Below are positions 1 to 6,893 of a stretch of 39,944 nucleotides of DNA, piece after piece (the first letter of the stretch is position 1; every line of letters starts with the position of its first letter). Source of the DNA: a virus; the IMG/VR virus record IMGVR_UViG_3300025889_000291, positions 1-39,944 of that record; one strand, 5' to 3'. Both the position numbers and the translations under genes were made by a program. The notes below the pieces were generated by a model. That model had not been told where the DNA came from. It searched no databases and saw nothing but the letters and a program-made list of their open reading frames with translations.

Positions 1-280
1 GACCGGCCCGGTCCAGGATCTCCTTAGCGGCGGCTAGACGATCCCGGTTACCGAGAGCACTAGGATCGTCTAGGATACCAGCCATAGACAGAACTGCCTT
101 GGGGGCATTAGCAGCAAGCATATACTCGGCACGCTCGATGATCTCATTCTTCATCTGACGAATCAGACGAGCCGGGTATTCTGTAGACGCGTATCCAGCA
201 ATACTCATAGCCTCACGGAAATTACCCTGAGCCTCACCGAATAGTGCGTTTAGGAATTTCTCTTGCTGCTCAGTCATCAT
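1..280 (-). CDS. Terminase small subunit (TerS-like), partial, runs off left edge
   Basis: The reverse strand from 280 to the window edge is open and reads MMTEQQEKFLNALFGEAQG followed by a helical region with an A-x-x-x-A-G-Y-A motif (about residues 25-32). This resembles the N-terminal helix-turn-helix of phage small terminases, which recognise phage DNA for packaging. The upstream gene ends in TAATG, so the two are translationally coupled; AAGGG lies about 5 bases before the start. Two adjacent ATGs (280 and 277) are possible. The large terminase should follow beyond the left edge. The assignment rests on remembered family sequence and position, not on a search. Confidence 0.65.
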   Translation of the reverse strand, partial: MMTEQQEKFLNALFGEAQGNFREAMSIAGYASTEYPARLIRQMKNEIIERAEYMLAANAPKAVLSMAGILDDPSALGNRDRLAAAKEILDRAG

Positions 281-927
281 TAACCCTTTGAACAACCGCG
301 TCGGGTAAATCCAGCCTTCATATTGACCTTGTTAGCTGACCCGCCTTGCTTCTTTTTGACCATACCACCGTAAGCCTTTTTGACCGGGGCTTTCTTTTTC
401 TTAGCCATGCCACCCTTCTTACGACCGGCTACGTTCATCTCCCTTTCCATCTCCATCTCTCTTGTTATCCTCGCGTCCTCGGTGGCCTGTTCCATAGTAC
501 GCTTATCACCCAATGCCTCCATAATACGTTGGGCAATCGGCTTCTTGGACCGGGTGTCTACAGTCGAAGGTCTGCTTGAACCTGAACCAGCACGACGTTC
601 CGCCGCATTACTTGCTAGTTCCTTACCTTCACGCTCAGAGCGAGGACGAGGAGGTGCATTTACTCGGCCAGAGTCCGTTAGTTCCGGGGCACGCTTTGGA
701 CGAGGCTTAGGAATAGGAACAGGCCCTCTCAGGTCTTTTAATTGCTGCTTTACCGACTCAATTTGCGATAGAAGCCTGTTAGCTCCCTTCATACGAGTGG
801 TGCCCGCGTCGCCTTCTTTCTCTAAAAGTTCTTTAGTCTGACCATATCGAGACTGCAAGTCATCCAGTTTATCTTGCAGTTTCTGTTCTTTCGCCGCAAA
901 ACCTTGGCTTCTTAAATTATCAGCCAT
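280..927 (-). CDS. Basic phage protein with N-terminal coiled coil, unknown function
   Basis: This 215-residue protein has a charged, heptad-like N-terminal half (about residues 10-70, rich in K, E, Q and L), a proline/arginine-rich middle, and a lysine-rich tail with repeated GGM plus K-run motifs (GGMAKKKK, GGMVKKKQ) ending in a cysteine. Similar GGM-lysine tails occur in small basic phage proteins of unknown role. It lies directly upstream of the terminase small subunit and overlaps it by one base. It may bind nucleic acid, which is inference from charge only. Confidence 0.7.
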   Translation of the reverse strand: MADNLRSQGFAAKEQKLQDKLDDLQSRYGQTKELLEKEGDAGTTRMKGANRLLSQIESVKQQLKDLRGPVPIPKPRPKRAPELTDSGRVNAPPRPRSEREGKELASNAAERRAGSGSSRPSTVDTRSKKPIAQRIMEALGDKRTMEQATEDARITREMEMEREMNVAGRKKGGMAKKKKAPVKKAYGGMVKKKQGGSANKVNMKAGFTRRGCSKG

Positions 928-929
928 AA

Positions 930-1067
930 CTATTTTTTCCCTTTCTTTGCCTTACCGGCTTTACTATAAGCAATAGCAACTGCTTGCTTCTGAGGCTTGC
1001 CTTCTTTAACAAGAGTGCTGATATTCTTTGATATAGTCTTCTTAGACTTACCCTTCTTAAGAGGCAC
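930..1067 (-). CDS. Small basic phage protein (DUF6496-like)
   Basis: A 45-residue ORF begins at GTG with (M)[16 protein letters not shown] and contains [17 protein letters not shown]. This matches a widespread small phage family, remembered as DUF6496, with the pattern P-L-K-K-G-x-S-K-K followed by P-Q-K-Q-A-V-A-I-A. The start overlaps the end of the upstream gene by 11 bases, with an AGGA-type ribosome site before it. Function is unknown. Confidence 0.72.
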   Translation of the reverse strand: MPLKKGKSKKTISKNISTLVKEGKPQKQAVAIAYSKAGKAKKGKK

Positions 1068-1302
1068 GATACTTCCTAACCTTCTTAGCAATCTTATCTG
1101 GTTGCTTTACGTGTTGCTTGCCTGCTTTCGTGCCAGCCCGTTTAGCTTTAGTAGTAGCACCGTATTCAGCAGGAGATAAGGCTTTAATAGCTTTTTCCGG
1201 GAGATACCGTTCCCCGGTCTTGCCAGAAGGTTTACCAGACTTGGTACGCCATTTCTGGGATGTCCAGGCTTTCAGGCTTTTCTGAGATTTCTCGAGTGGC
1301 AT
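1057..1302 (-). CDS. Small basic phage protein (DUF5872-like)
   Basis: This 81-residue protein contains [19 protein letters not shown] and ends with [14 protein letters not shown]. That layout (W-x-x-Q-x-W-R-T-K-S-G-K, then L-P[12 protein letters not shown]) fits a common small family I recall as DUF5872, found in phages and giant viruses; its function is unknown. The stop overlaps the start of the next gene and its own start abuts the stop of the upstream gene, so the group is co-translated. Confidence 0.75.
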   Translation of the reverse strand: MPLEKSQKSLKAWTSQKWRTKSGKPSGKTGERYLPEKAIKALSPAEYGATTKAKRAGTKAGKQHVKQPDKIAKKVRKYRAS

Positions 1303-1484
1303 TATCGATACCCGCCGCCTTTATCTTTATATTCCTTGGCGAGCATTTGTGCCTTCCTAGCCGACCAAGAATTAGGTTTACCGCCTTTAGACCCGGCTTT
1401 GATCTTGTTAAACAGTTGTTTACGCATAGCAGGTTTGGTATAGTTACCTGCCTCGTTAACCTTGCTCTTAGTTTGCTTAGGCAT
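1302..1484 (-). CDS. Small phage protein with SKGGKP...WSARKAQMLAK motif
   Basis: This 60-residue protein contains NEAGNYTKPAMRKQLF and WSARKAQMLAKEYKDKGG. It belongs to a recurrent small phage family often found beside the DUF5872-like gene, which it resembles in length and charge. It starts at ATG after a GAGAGGATCTTAA ribosome-site region and ends one base into the next gene's start. Function is unknown. Confidence 0.72.
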   Translation of the reverse strand: MPKQTKSKVNEAGNYTKPAMRKQLFNKIKAGSKGGKPNSWSARKAQMLAKEYKDKGGGYR

Positions 1485-1548
1485 TTAAGATCCTCTCAAT
1501 GCTTTAAGATAGCATTGCCCCACCATGTAGGATCATCTTCCCATGTAA

Positions 1549-1713
1549 TTACTTCGTCTTAAGACATTTACCGGCTGCTTTACACTTGGCAGGTGTTGGG
1601 CAACCTCTACAAGTCTTAAAGGCCATACCGCCCTTCTTCTTAGCTACTGGTTTCTTCATAGCGGTTCCACCTTTCTTGAATCGGCCCGGTTTCTCCAAGT
1701 TTAATACAGGCAT
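1549..1713 (-). CDS. Cysteine-rich small basic phage protein (CxxC...CKAAGKC)
   Basis: Translation from 1713 gives 54 residues: MPVLNLEKPGRFKKGG, then a lysine-rich stretch, then CRGCPTPAKCKAAGKCLK. The four cysteines (CxxC, x5, C, x5, C) could hold zinc. The PG-R-F-K-K-G-G opening is typical of small phage proteins near terminase genes. An in-frame internal ATG at 1659 has a better ribosome site (GGTGGA), so a 36-residue product is possible. The gene lies in another frame inside the end of the next gene upstream. Confidence 0.55.
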   Translation of the reverse strand: MPVLNLEKPGRFKKGGTAMKKPVAKKKGGMAFKTCRGCPTPAKCKAAGKCLKTK

Positions 1714-1798
1714 TGGTTTGATCTTTCTTATGACATTCGCATCTACAAACTTTAGTATTACAGTTACACTCTAGGCAACTATCGCATTTATTGAGCAT
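1640..1798 (-). CDS. Cysteine-rich microprotein, possible zinc binder
   Basis: A 52-residue ORF starts with MLNKCDSCLECNCNTKVCRC and has nine cysteines and one histidine in the first 31 residues, arranged as CxxC, CxC and CxC pairs. The spacing suggests a small zinc-binding or metallothionein-like knot. It overlaps the following CKAAGKC gene by 74 bases in another frame. No clear ribosome site precedes it, so whether it is translated is less certain. Confidence 0.45.
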   Translation of the reverse strand: MLNKCDSCLECNCNTKVCRCECHKKDQTNACIKLGETGPIQERWNRYEETSS

Positions 1799-1801
1799 AG
1801 A

Positions 1802-2290
1802 TTAAAACTTAATTTTGTATCTAATCATGGCACCATCGACACCTTTTTTAAAATTATCTTTGGGTGTCACAGAAAGAGACAACTCATCCTGGATTCCTAT
1901 CCCGGTTACGTCTTTAATAGAAGCACTTAATTTACGCAGTTGTGCATCTGATATATTAGAAGCATTCTTAATACCAAACTTTTTTAGGTCATCCGAAGGT
2001 AAAAAGAAACTTCCTCCGATATCTCCTTGAGCCTCTACCTTATATTTTTTATCTTCATAACCGATAGCCGCGCCTAGCGTACCTCCGCCAGAAGTTCCGT
2101 ACTCATTTTTCGAACCGCCCCCGTCAACATTTACTCTACCGGTAATTCCAGACTTTGTTCTACCCGAAACTTCCGCAGATAAATTTCCTACTGTATCTTT
2201 TTTATTAGAAGACCCGCTTCCAGAAATAGATCCACCAAAGGAAGGAGGTAAGGATTTCCCCTTATTACGAGGGTTTCTGAAATCTGCCAT
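1802..2290 (-). CDS. Beta-rich phage protein of unknown function
   Basis: The 162-residue product is rich in glycine and serine, with alternating polar/hydrophobic stretches (about residues 35-95) suggesting beta strands, and ends RYKIKF. A terminal phenylalanine after alternating hydrophobics resembles the beta-signal of outer membrane proteins, but there is no signal peptide, so export is doubtful. It sits in the run of small genes between the late promoter and the terminase. I do not recognise the family. Confidence 0.65.
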   Translation of the reverse strand: MADFRNPRNKGKSLPPSFGGSISGSGSSNKKDTVGNLSAEVSGRTKSGITGRVNVDGGGSKNEYGTSGGGTLGAAIGYEDKKYKVEAQGDIGGSFFLPSDDLKKFGIKNASNISDAQLRKLSASIKDVTGIGIQDELSLSVTPKDNFKKGVDGAMIRYKIKF

Positions 2291-2293
2291 AGA

Positions 2294-2572
2294 TCACCAT
2301 TTTTCCTTATCGGCCCAGTAGGCAGCAGACATCTTACCCTTCTTAATATTCTTGGCGTGTCTGGCCTTAAAGCTGGCCCGCTTCTTCTTCATATGGTCTG
2401 ATTCACCAGACTTAGGCTTACCGGCAGTCTTAGCACCTTGCTCACCGAACCGGATCAGCTTGACCTTATCACCTTCTTTAGCCAATACAGCGTGACTTTT
2501 CTTAGGATGATCGGGAGTACGCTTGGGTTTATTGTACCCGCTAAACTTTTCTCCACGGTGATCAATAGCCAT
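2294..2572 (-). CDS. DUF6321-like phage protein, first gene of the late operon
   Basis: This 92-residue basic protein contains GYNKPKRTPDHPKKSHAVLA, then KVKLIRFGEQG, and ends with KARHAKNIKKGKMSAAYWAD. I recall this as the DUF6321 family, frequent in marine phages and of unknown function. It is the first gene downstream of the perfect sigma70 promoter at 2704-2732 and of a stem-loop in the leader, so it should be strongly expressed with the late genes. Confidence 0.78.
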   Translation of the reverse strand: MAIDHRGEKFSGYNKPKRTPDHPKKSHAVLAKEGDKVKLIRFGEQGAKTAGKPKSGESDHMKKKRASFKARHAKNIKKGKMSAAYWADKEKW

Positions 2573-2588
2573 AACTAAACCTCATAGT

Positions 2589-2634
2589 GGATGCTGGTTA
2601 ACCGTAGAATCACAGGCTCCGTTTGCCAGCATCC
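2589..2634 (-). promoter_or_regulatory. Stem-loop in the late-operon leader
   Basis: GGATGCTGG at 2589-2597 pairs perfectly with CCAGCATCC at 2626-2634, leaving a 28-base loop. It lies between the minus-strand promoter and the first late gene and has no T run, so it looks like a leader RNA structure (stability or translation control) rather than a terminator. Confidence 0.5.
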
Positions 2635-2703
2635 GATATTCTCTTGTCCACCTCAAGCCCCGCAAGTACAAGGATGGATCAAGTCAACGGAATATAGTGT
2701 AAT

Positions 2704-2732
2704 ATTATAGACACTATTAAAAACCATGTCAA
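2704..2732 (-). promoter_or_regulatory. Perfect consensus sigma70 promoter, leftward
   Basis: On the minus strand, TTGACA (plus-strand TGTCAA, 2727-2732) is followed by a 17-base spacer and TATAAT (plus-strand ATTATA, 2704-2709). All 12 consensus bases match. Transcription should start near 2697 and read into the 2572-to-280 gene run. Confidence 0.85.
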
Positions 2733-2864
2733 GAAAAAAGTTTATCTTTGTTGATTAAATATTCTTTTACCAGACCAGACCGGACTACATCCTGTACGCC
2801 GAACTCGATCCGGCTAAAGCTACGCATATTCGCCAGGATCTTTAGGAAATCCTCAATTGATATA

Positions 2865-2879
2865 CAGACCTATAGTCTG
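2865..2879. promoter_or_regulatory. Inverted repeat, candidate operator
   Basis: CAGAC and GTCTG flank five bases (ctata) as a perfect inverted repeat just downstream of the promoter at 2889-2917. Related AGAC/GTCT words recur near 2773 and 3060. A repressor-binding role is inferred. Confidence 0.4.
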
Positions 2880-2888
2880 GTGAGGAAT

Positions 2889-2917
2889 ATAGTATAGAAA
2901 TACAGGATATATGTCAA
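2889..2917 (-). promoter_or_regulatory. Strong sigma70 promoter, leftward
   Basis: On the minus strand, TTGACA (2912-2917) is followed by a 17-base spacer and TACTAT (2889-2894). An inverted repeat CAGAC-ctata-GTCTG (2865-2879) sits at or just past the expected start, where an operator could block it. It shares ACTATATTCC around and after the -10 with the promoter at 2704-2732. Confidence 0.75.
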
Positions 2918-2993
2918 GAGAAGATATTAAGAAGGTTAATAATACGATATATTAGATTACCAAACCCTATATATGGTAGGTTAGACTTCCCAC

Positions 2994-3024
2994 GTAACAT
3001 CATATATTTATTATGATACGTTAC
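2994..3024. promoter_or_regulatory. Imperfect palindrome with GTAAC/GTTAC ends
   Basis: GTAACATCATA (2994-3004) is nearly complementary to TATGATACGTTAC (3012-3024), with a 2-base bulge. The same end words recur at 3362-3376, suggesting a shared binding protein. Confidence 0.35.
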
Positions 3025-3218
3025 TTAGATAATATTTTATATATATTTTATATATTATATAGTCTGTAGTCTAAATTACGATCTAGATATTTATCTTAAT
3101 GTATGTTTAGGAAATAATCTATATATTTTCTTAGTTATTGGTCTAATATATATTAAGAATAGGTCTGATATACACCTAATCTCTTAATACGGTATTCGTA
3201 TTCAACTGAATACTCATA

Positions 3219-3247
3219 AGAGTATCATATATCCAACCAAAAGTCAA
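3219..3247 (-). promoter_or_regulatory. Sigma70-like promoter, leftward
   Basis: On the minus strand, TTGACT (3242-3247) is followed by a 17-base spacer and TACTCT (3219-3224). The -10 lies inside the inverted repeat ATACTC-ataa-GAGTAT (3209-3224 area), which could be an operator. Confidence 0.6.
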
Positions 3248-3361
3248 CCCCTAAAATGCTATATACGGTAAATAATTCAACTGCCACCGTCTGTATCCCC
3301 TGATTTTACCTGTTGCATATCCGTATTTCCCTGGCATTTCCGTGACTATTTGTAATACTTG

Positions 3362-3376
3362 GTAACATTTGGTTAC
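3362..3376. promoter_or_regulatory. Inverted repeat GTAAC-atttg-GTTAC, candidate operator
   Basis: A perfect 5-base inverted repeat with a 5-base spacer. It shares its arm words with the palindrome at 2994-3024, and GTTAC occurs again near 3462. Confidence 0.35.
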
Positions 3377-3465
3377 ATTAAACTCGTGTCGGGGATTGAT
3401 ACGGGTATATATGCCATGTGTTTACATTGATTTGGGTGAATTTTGTATGATCGGGTATAACGTTA

Positions 3466-3502
3466 CCCCGAACCCCCCCGTGGCTACCGCCCGACCCCCC
3501 CC
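3466..3502 (-). other. Four G runs on the minus strand, candidate G-quadruplex
   Basis: On the plus strand, C runs of 4, 7, 3 and 8 bases (3466-3469, 3473-3479, 3490-3492, 3495-3502) are separated by 3, 10 and 2 bases. The minus strand could therefore fold a G-quadruplex within the control region. Confidence 0.45.
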
Positions 3503-3812
3503 GATCAACCCTGATAAACCGCAATCAATTTAATTTCTTTAGACTTACTGAACAAATTTAACCTGCGATTAACCTGTTTGGGTTTATCGGAGACTATTGG
3601 GATAGGCTAAACTGGCACGGAAATTGCACTACCGGCCGCGTGCAAGGATGCATACCTATACAACCAATCCGTTCTCATTATATATACACGCGAGACACAA
3701 CCTGTCCGCGATAAATAAAAATAAACTCGCCTTCGTTTTTTTTGTGGTTTATCTTTTCGTGATGTGATTAAAAGGCGCTCGGGATTTTTTTCGGCGACGA
3801 GGAGTGCCCACT

Positions 3813-4598
3813 ATGTCCAACGGTCTAGTAATCTATCGCGGCCCGAGTGTCCTCGACGGTTCGCCTATCGTCGTCATTGCCACTGGGCTAGGTTCCGGTT
3901 CGAGCAATCGAAAAACCGGGGCGCTTGTCCAGACTTGGATACTTCGCGAGGACGTGTCGCCTATCAAGGCGATCCAGAACGGGTCCGACGTTTCAATCTG
4001 TGGCGCTTGCCCACATCGCGGGCGTATTGAGGACGGGCGAAACGTGGGCCGGTCATGCTATGTTAACGTGGGCCAAGCGCCGCTTAACGTGTGGCGGACG
4101 TTCCACCGCGTACCGCTCGCCAATGGTAAGCCGCGTTCGGGATATCCTGAAGCTCGCCCAGATGAATTGTCGGCAATGTTTGCGGGGCGCTTGGTTCGCT
4201 TGGGATCATATGGCGATCCGGCGGCGGTTCCGGTCTGGGTATGGCAAGCGGTTATGGCGCAAGCGGACGGCGGGACCGGTTACACTCACCAGTGGAAGGA
4301 TGCCGCGCCCGAACTTGCTCAATGGTGCATGGCATCATGCGACAGTGAGGCCGACCGTGTTTTCGCCAAGCTCGTGGGCTATAGGACTTTCCGCGTCACT
4401 GCGCAGGATAGTCGGACGGACCGTGGCGAACGTGAAGTGATATGTCCCGCGTCGGATGAAGCGGGCAAGGTCACGCTTTGCGCGGCGTGCAAAGCGTGCG
4501 GCGGACTATCTGCGAAAGCTAAGGCGGACATTGTGATCACGGTTCACGGCCCGACCTATGCTAAGGCGAACGGCAGGCGGAACCTTGCCAACGTCTAA
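3813..4598 (+). CDS. Early phage protein, DUF7227-like, unknown function
   Basis: Starting at ATG 3813 (GGAG at 3801-3804, 8-base spacing) the product has 261 residues. It opens YRGPSVLDGSPIVVIATG, then QTWILREDVSPIKA, then SICGACPHRG...GRSCYVNVGQAP. This GPS-x-L-D-G-x-P-I-V-V-I-A-T-G and C-x-x-C-P-H-R-G layout recurs in phage proteins that I believe are classed as DUF7227. A second cysteine group near the C-terminus (CAACKACGG) could bind metal. It opens the rightward operon; the region is richer in GC than the replication genes. Confidence 0.65.
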   Translation: MSNGLVIYRGPSVLDGSPIVVIATGLGSGSSNRKTGALVQTWILREDVSPIKAIQNGSDVSICGACPHRGRIEDGRNVGRSCYVNVGQAPLNVWRTFHRVPLANGKPRSGYPEARPDELSAMFAGRLVRLGSYGDPAAVPVWVWQAVMAQADGGTGYTHQWKDAAPELAQWCMASCDSEADRVFAKLVGYRTFRVTAQDSRTDRGEREVICPASDEAGKVTLCAACKACGGLSAKAKADIVITVHGPTYAKANGRRNLANV

Positions 4599-4686
4599 GG
4601 CGAAACGGGGCCACGCGCCCTGTCGACCGGACAAGCGGCCCCCGGTCCTGATGAGCCGGCCGCGCGAAGCAAGAGGAAACAGAACC

Positions 4687-4929
4687 ATGCCACGCCAAAT
4701 CGACAACGATACCGCCATCGCTTTCACGGGGCTTTCCATGGGCCATATCGTCAAGGTTTACAGCCGCGACGACGACTGGCAGGTTCTTGTTTACGATCCG
4801 CATGGAGTAAGGATTAGTGAGCATTGGTACAGTCAGTGTCGAGTAGATCGTCCGGGCATCCTGTATCGCACGTCGTATGTTTCGGATATCACACGCGAAG
4901 AACGGCTAGCCGCGTACCGTTTTAATTGA
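4687..4929 (+). CDS. Hypothetical early protein, 80 residues
   Basis: ATG 4687 is preceded by AGAGGA at 4672-4677. The product is short, soluble and rich in R, D and Y (for example VYSRDDDWQVLVYDPHG near residues 25-41). A longer in-frame reading from 4558 exists but would overlap the previous gene. I do not recognise the family. Confidence 0.6.
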   Translation: MPRQIDNDTAIAFTGLSMGHIVKVYSRDDDWQVLVYDPHGVRISEHWYSQCRVDRPGILYRTSYVSDITREERLAAYRFN

Positions 4930-4959
4930 AAGCGTAACACATCATCGGAGGAAATAAAT

Positions 4960-5448
4960 ATGTATGAGCCTGTAAACTTGCGCCGCCGGGCCTGCTTCGA
5001 TTACTACGCGGGCGCTGAATGGACTCAATTCTACTCGTCAGGCGTAGGGCAGTCTCGCGATAGCAACGCGCTCGAACGCTCTAACTTTGTGTGTATGCTG
5101 AATGCTCTCGGAGGCGAGAGCGATACCGTTATCGTGGTAAGAGAAGGGCATTGGGCTGTCGGCTGGATTGAATGGATTGCGATCCACGAAACCGATGCGC
5201 GCGCGCTGGAGGAAGCTGACGAGATTGCCGGTGCGCTGGAAGATTACCCTGTAGTCGATGAAAGCCATTGGTCTGAATTGGAGATGGAAGAAGCGAATGA
5301 AGTCTGGGCGCAATGCTATGACGTTCGAGAACGGATTGCGTACATCCGTAAGCATCGGGATCAATTCGAATTCCATAACTTCGCTGATATGCTAGGCTGT
5401 ATTCGCGGTAATTACTTCGCTGGATACGCAAGCGACTTACTCTCTTAA
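4960..5448 (+). CDS. Hypothetical phage protein, 162 residues, acidic
   Basis: It starts at ATG 4960 after a good GGAGG site. The central region (about residues 58-90) reads VVREGHWAVGWIEWIAIHET, then an acidic helix and DYPVVDESHW. This order recurs in phage proteins of unknown function found near the GP88-type gene. The strongly acidic charge would suit a protein-binding early product, but no function can be assigned. Confidence 0.68.
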   Translation: MYEPVNLRRRACFDYYAGAEWTQFYSSGVGQSRDSNALERSNFVCMLNALGGESDTVIVVREGHWAVGWIEWIAIHETDARALEEADEIAGALEDYPVVDESHWSELEMEEANEVWAQCYDVRERIAYIRKHRDQFEFHNFADMLGCIRGNYFAGYASDLLS

Positions 5449-5466
5449 TAGGCTTTCGCTTTGATC

Positions 5467-5495
5467 CTATCTAGGGATAGAATGTTCCTAGATAG
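5467..5495 (+). promoter_or_regulatory. Perfect 9-bp hairpin between early genes
   Basis: CTATCTAGG (5467-5475) pairs with CCTAGATAG (5487-5495) around an 11-base loop. There is no T run, so it is more likely a processing or leader structure for the GP88-type gene than a terminator. Confidence 0.4.
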
Positions 5496-5531
5496 ATTGA
5501 GAGCGTGACCTATAACACACGGAGTAGAACC

Positions 5532-6161
5532 ATGACCGCCGTTCATATCTCAAAAATGACAGGCAAGCTTGACGGCCTACGCGCCATCAGCACTAACACC
5601 GTGACCAATCCGTTCTGTCAGAAGATGAATACGTCCGGCGATACCATATGCCGTCAGTGTTATTCCCATGGTATGCTGAATTCATACCGTAAGAACATGC
5701 AAGCCAGTCTGCAGCGCAATTCGGATCTGCTATCAGACCGCGTGCTGGATCAATCGGAATTGCCGACAATCCTAGATGCTTTCTTTCGGATCAACGCGCA
5801 TGGCGAGCTTATCAACGCAACACATCTGGAAAATATTTGCCGCATCGCAGAGCACAATCCGCATTGCAATGTGGCAGTGTGGACTAAGCGCAAAGATATC
5901 GTATCGCGTATGTTTGCCAAGCGGGCTAAGCCTAGCAATCTCATACTGATATGGTCTAATCCCAAGGTCGACGCGGTGGTGTACGATCCGCCGAAACACT
6001 TTGACCGAGTGTTCAACAACGTGTCCTATGAACACAAGCGCACCGAACAGAACTGCACCGGTCAAAAATGCCGCGATTGTCTGCTATGCTATAAGCTTGA
6101 TACAACCAAGGTAATCGTGGAAGCCGTGAAGCTTAACGGACGCACTGTCAAAGCCTCCTGA
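5532..6161 (+). CDS. GP88-family phage protein
   Basis: From ATG 5532 (GGAG at 5521-5524) the product is 209 residues. Diagnostic stretches are HISKMTGKLDGLRAISTNT, NPFCQKM, ICRQCYSHGML, AHGELINATHL, HNPHCNVAVWTKRKDIV and ILIWSNPKVD. These match the family I recall as Pfam GP88, named after mycobacteriophage L5 gp88. Paired cysteines near the N-terminus and in NCTGQKCRDCLLCY near the C-terminus suggest a metal or iron-sulphur site. Function is unknown. An upstream in-frame GTG at 5505 is less likely. Confidence 0.8.
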   Translation: MTAVHISKMTGKLDGLRAISTNTVTNPFCQKMNTSGDTICRQCYSHGMLNSYRKNMQASLQRNSDLLSDRVLDQSELPTILDAFFRINAHGELINATHLENICRIAEHNPHCNVAVWTKRKDIVSRMFAKRAKPSNLILIWSNPKVDAVVYDPPKHFDRVFNNVSYEHKRTEQNCTGQKCRDCLLCYKLDTTKVIVEAVKLNGRTVKAS

Positions 6162-6170
6162 TATCAACCG

Positions 6171-6195
6171 GAACGGCTGGCCGTGCTGGCCGTTC
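6171..6195 (+). promoter_or_regulatory. Hairpin after the GP88-type gene
   Basis: GAACGGC (6171-6177) pairs with GCCGTTC (6189-6195) around an 11-base loop. No U tract follows, so it may be an RNA processing or stability element. Confidence 0.35.
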
Positions 6196-6197
6196 TA

Positions 6198-6215
6198 GTG
6201 GATACCAGAGCAATC
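6198..6215 (+). repeat. 18-bp leader repeat, copy 1
   Basis: GTGGATACCAGAGCAATC occurs here and again at 6434-6451, each time 20-40 bases upstream of a small gene. It looks like a duplicated leader or regulatory element. Confidence 0.6.
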
Positions 6216-6232
6216 GAAGGAGGAACAGAGTT

Positions 6233-6421
6233 ATGAAAGAGATCAGGTATGTTTATGGGGCTTTCACCTCATGGGAAAAAGCGGGAGATGCTCTTGAGAA
6301 TTACTATGCAGACGGTGAAATCAGCGCATGTGAGATGCCAAGGATTGAGTATAAGGGGGCCGCTTGTTACACGATAACCCTGCGGGATATTAACGCAACA
6401 GAGGCGCTCAGTCGTTCCTGA
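6233..6421 (+). CDS. Hypothetical small early protein, 62 residues
   Basis: ATG 6233 has a strong AAGGAGGA site. The product reads MKEIRYVYGAFTSWEKAGD and then an acidic middle and YTITLRDI. It is compact and probably alpha/beta; the family is not recognised. It follows the first copy of the 18-bp leader repeat. Confidence 0.6.
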   Translation: MKEIRYVYGAFTSWEKAGDALENYYADGEISACEMPRIEYKGAACYTITLRDINATEALSRS

Positions 6422-6433
6422 TACTAAGCTTAC

Positions 6434-6451
6434 GTGGATACCAGAGCAATC
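6434..6451 (+). repeat. 18-bp leader repeat, copy 2
   Basis: Identical to the copy at 6198-6215 and placed just before the start of the gene at 6472. Confidence 0.6.
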
Positions 6452-6471
6452 AAACGCAAAGAGGTGTCGTC

Positions 6472-6759
6472 ATGGCGAACATTCGAAAGCGTACCGTGAA
6501 GATATCCACTATCCTAAATGCTACGGCATTCTCGGTCGGATATGAGGCAGCATCAAAGGGCATCCCGTTTGATCCAGACGCCCACAAGGGCGAGAAAGAT
6601 CACGGATTTTCCGCGCCGTACCTGTACGAAAACGGCAGATATTTCGCGGCGCATTGCAAGGCGGAACTAGGTCGCTGCATCCCGCTTAAGTATGGCAGGA
6701 TCGTATCCAGGGAAGCTATCAAGGAATACCACAACGCCATGCGAAGCGGATCGGTCTGA
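6472..6759 (+). CDS. Hypothetical early protein, 95 residues
   Basis: ATG 6472 follows AGAGG. The protein has a basic N-terminus (RKRTVKIS) and a centre reading FSVGYEAASKGIPFDPDAH. No catalytic motif is visible. It is the last larger gene before a set of very small ORFs. Confidence 0.6.
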   Translation: MANIRKRTVKISTILNATAFSVGYEAASKGIPFDPDAHKGEKDHGFSAPYLYENGRYFAAHCKAELGRCIPLKYGRIVSREAIKEYHNAMRSGSV

Positions 6760-6760
6760 T

Positions 6761-6889
6761 ATGATTTACACTCTATACATCCACGATAAGCCTGTGATAT
6801 GGTCCAGCCGGATCGAGGTGATCGACGCCAACATAGCCGCGCTCGGCAGTCTCGCCAAATGGTGCCGGGTAGAACCGAGGGAGAGTTAA
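6761..6889 (+). CDS. Small hypothetical protein, 42 residues
   Basis: It starts at ATG 6761 one base after the preceding stop and reads MIYTLYIHDKPVIWSSRIEV onwards, ending EPRES. The ribosome site is weak, so translation would depend on coupling. The tight packing supports it; the sequence itself gives no function. Confidence 0.42.
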   Translation: MIYTLYIHDKPVIWSSRIEVIDANIAALGSLAKWCRVEPRES

Positions 6890-6893
6890 TCAA

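Larger units (their letters stand above)
2573..3812. other. AT-rich divergent control region, no gene
   Basis: No convincing ORF lies in these 1.2 kb. The region separates leftward late genes from rightward early genes. It holds three minus-strand sigma70 promoters, inverted repeats built on GTAAC/GTTAC and AGAC/GTCT, an 11-base-period direct repeat TTAACCTG (3558-3565 and 3569-3576), long TATA-rich tracts (about 3030-3180) and C-rich runs at 3466-3502. It is a plausible site for regulator binding and perhaps an origin, but no iterons or origin motif could be proven. No clean rightward promoter was found; a lone TATATA stands near 3679. Confidence 0.6.

Noticed and set aside
3764-4440. Overlapping plus-strand ORFs at 3764 and 3925
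   Set aside because: They lie in other frames of the DUF7227-like gene, have no good ribosome site and show no recognisable pattern.
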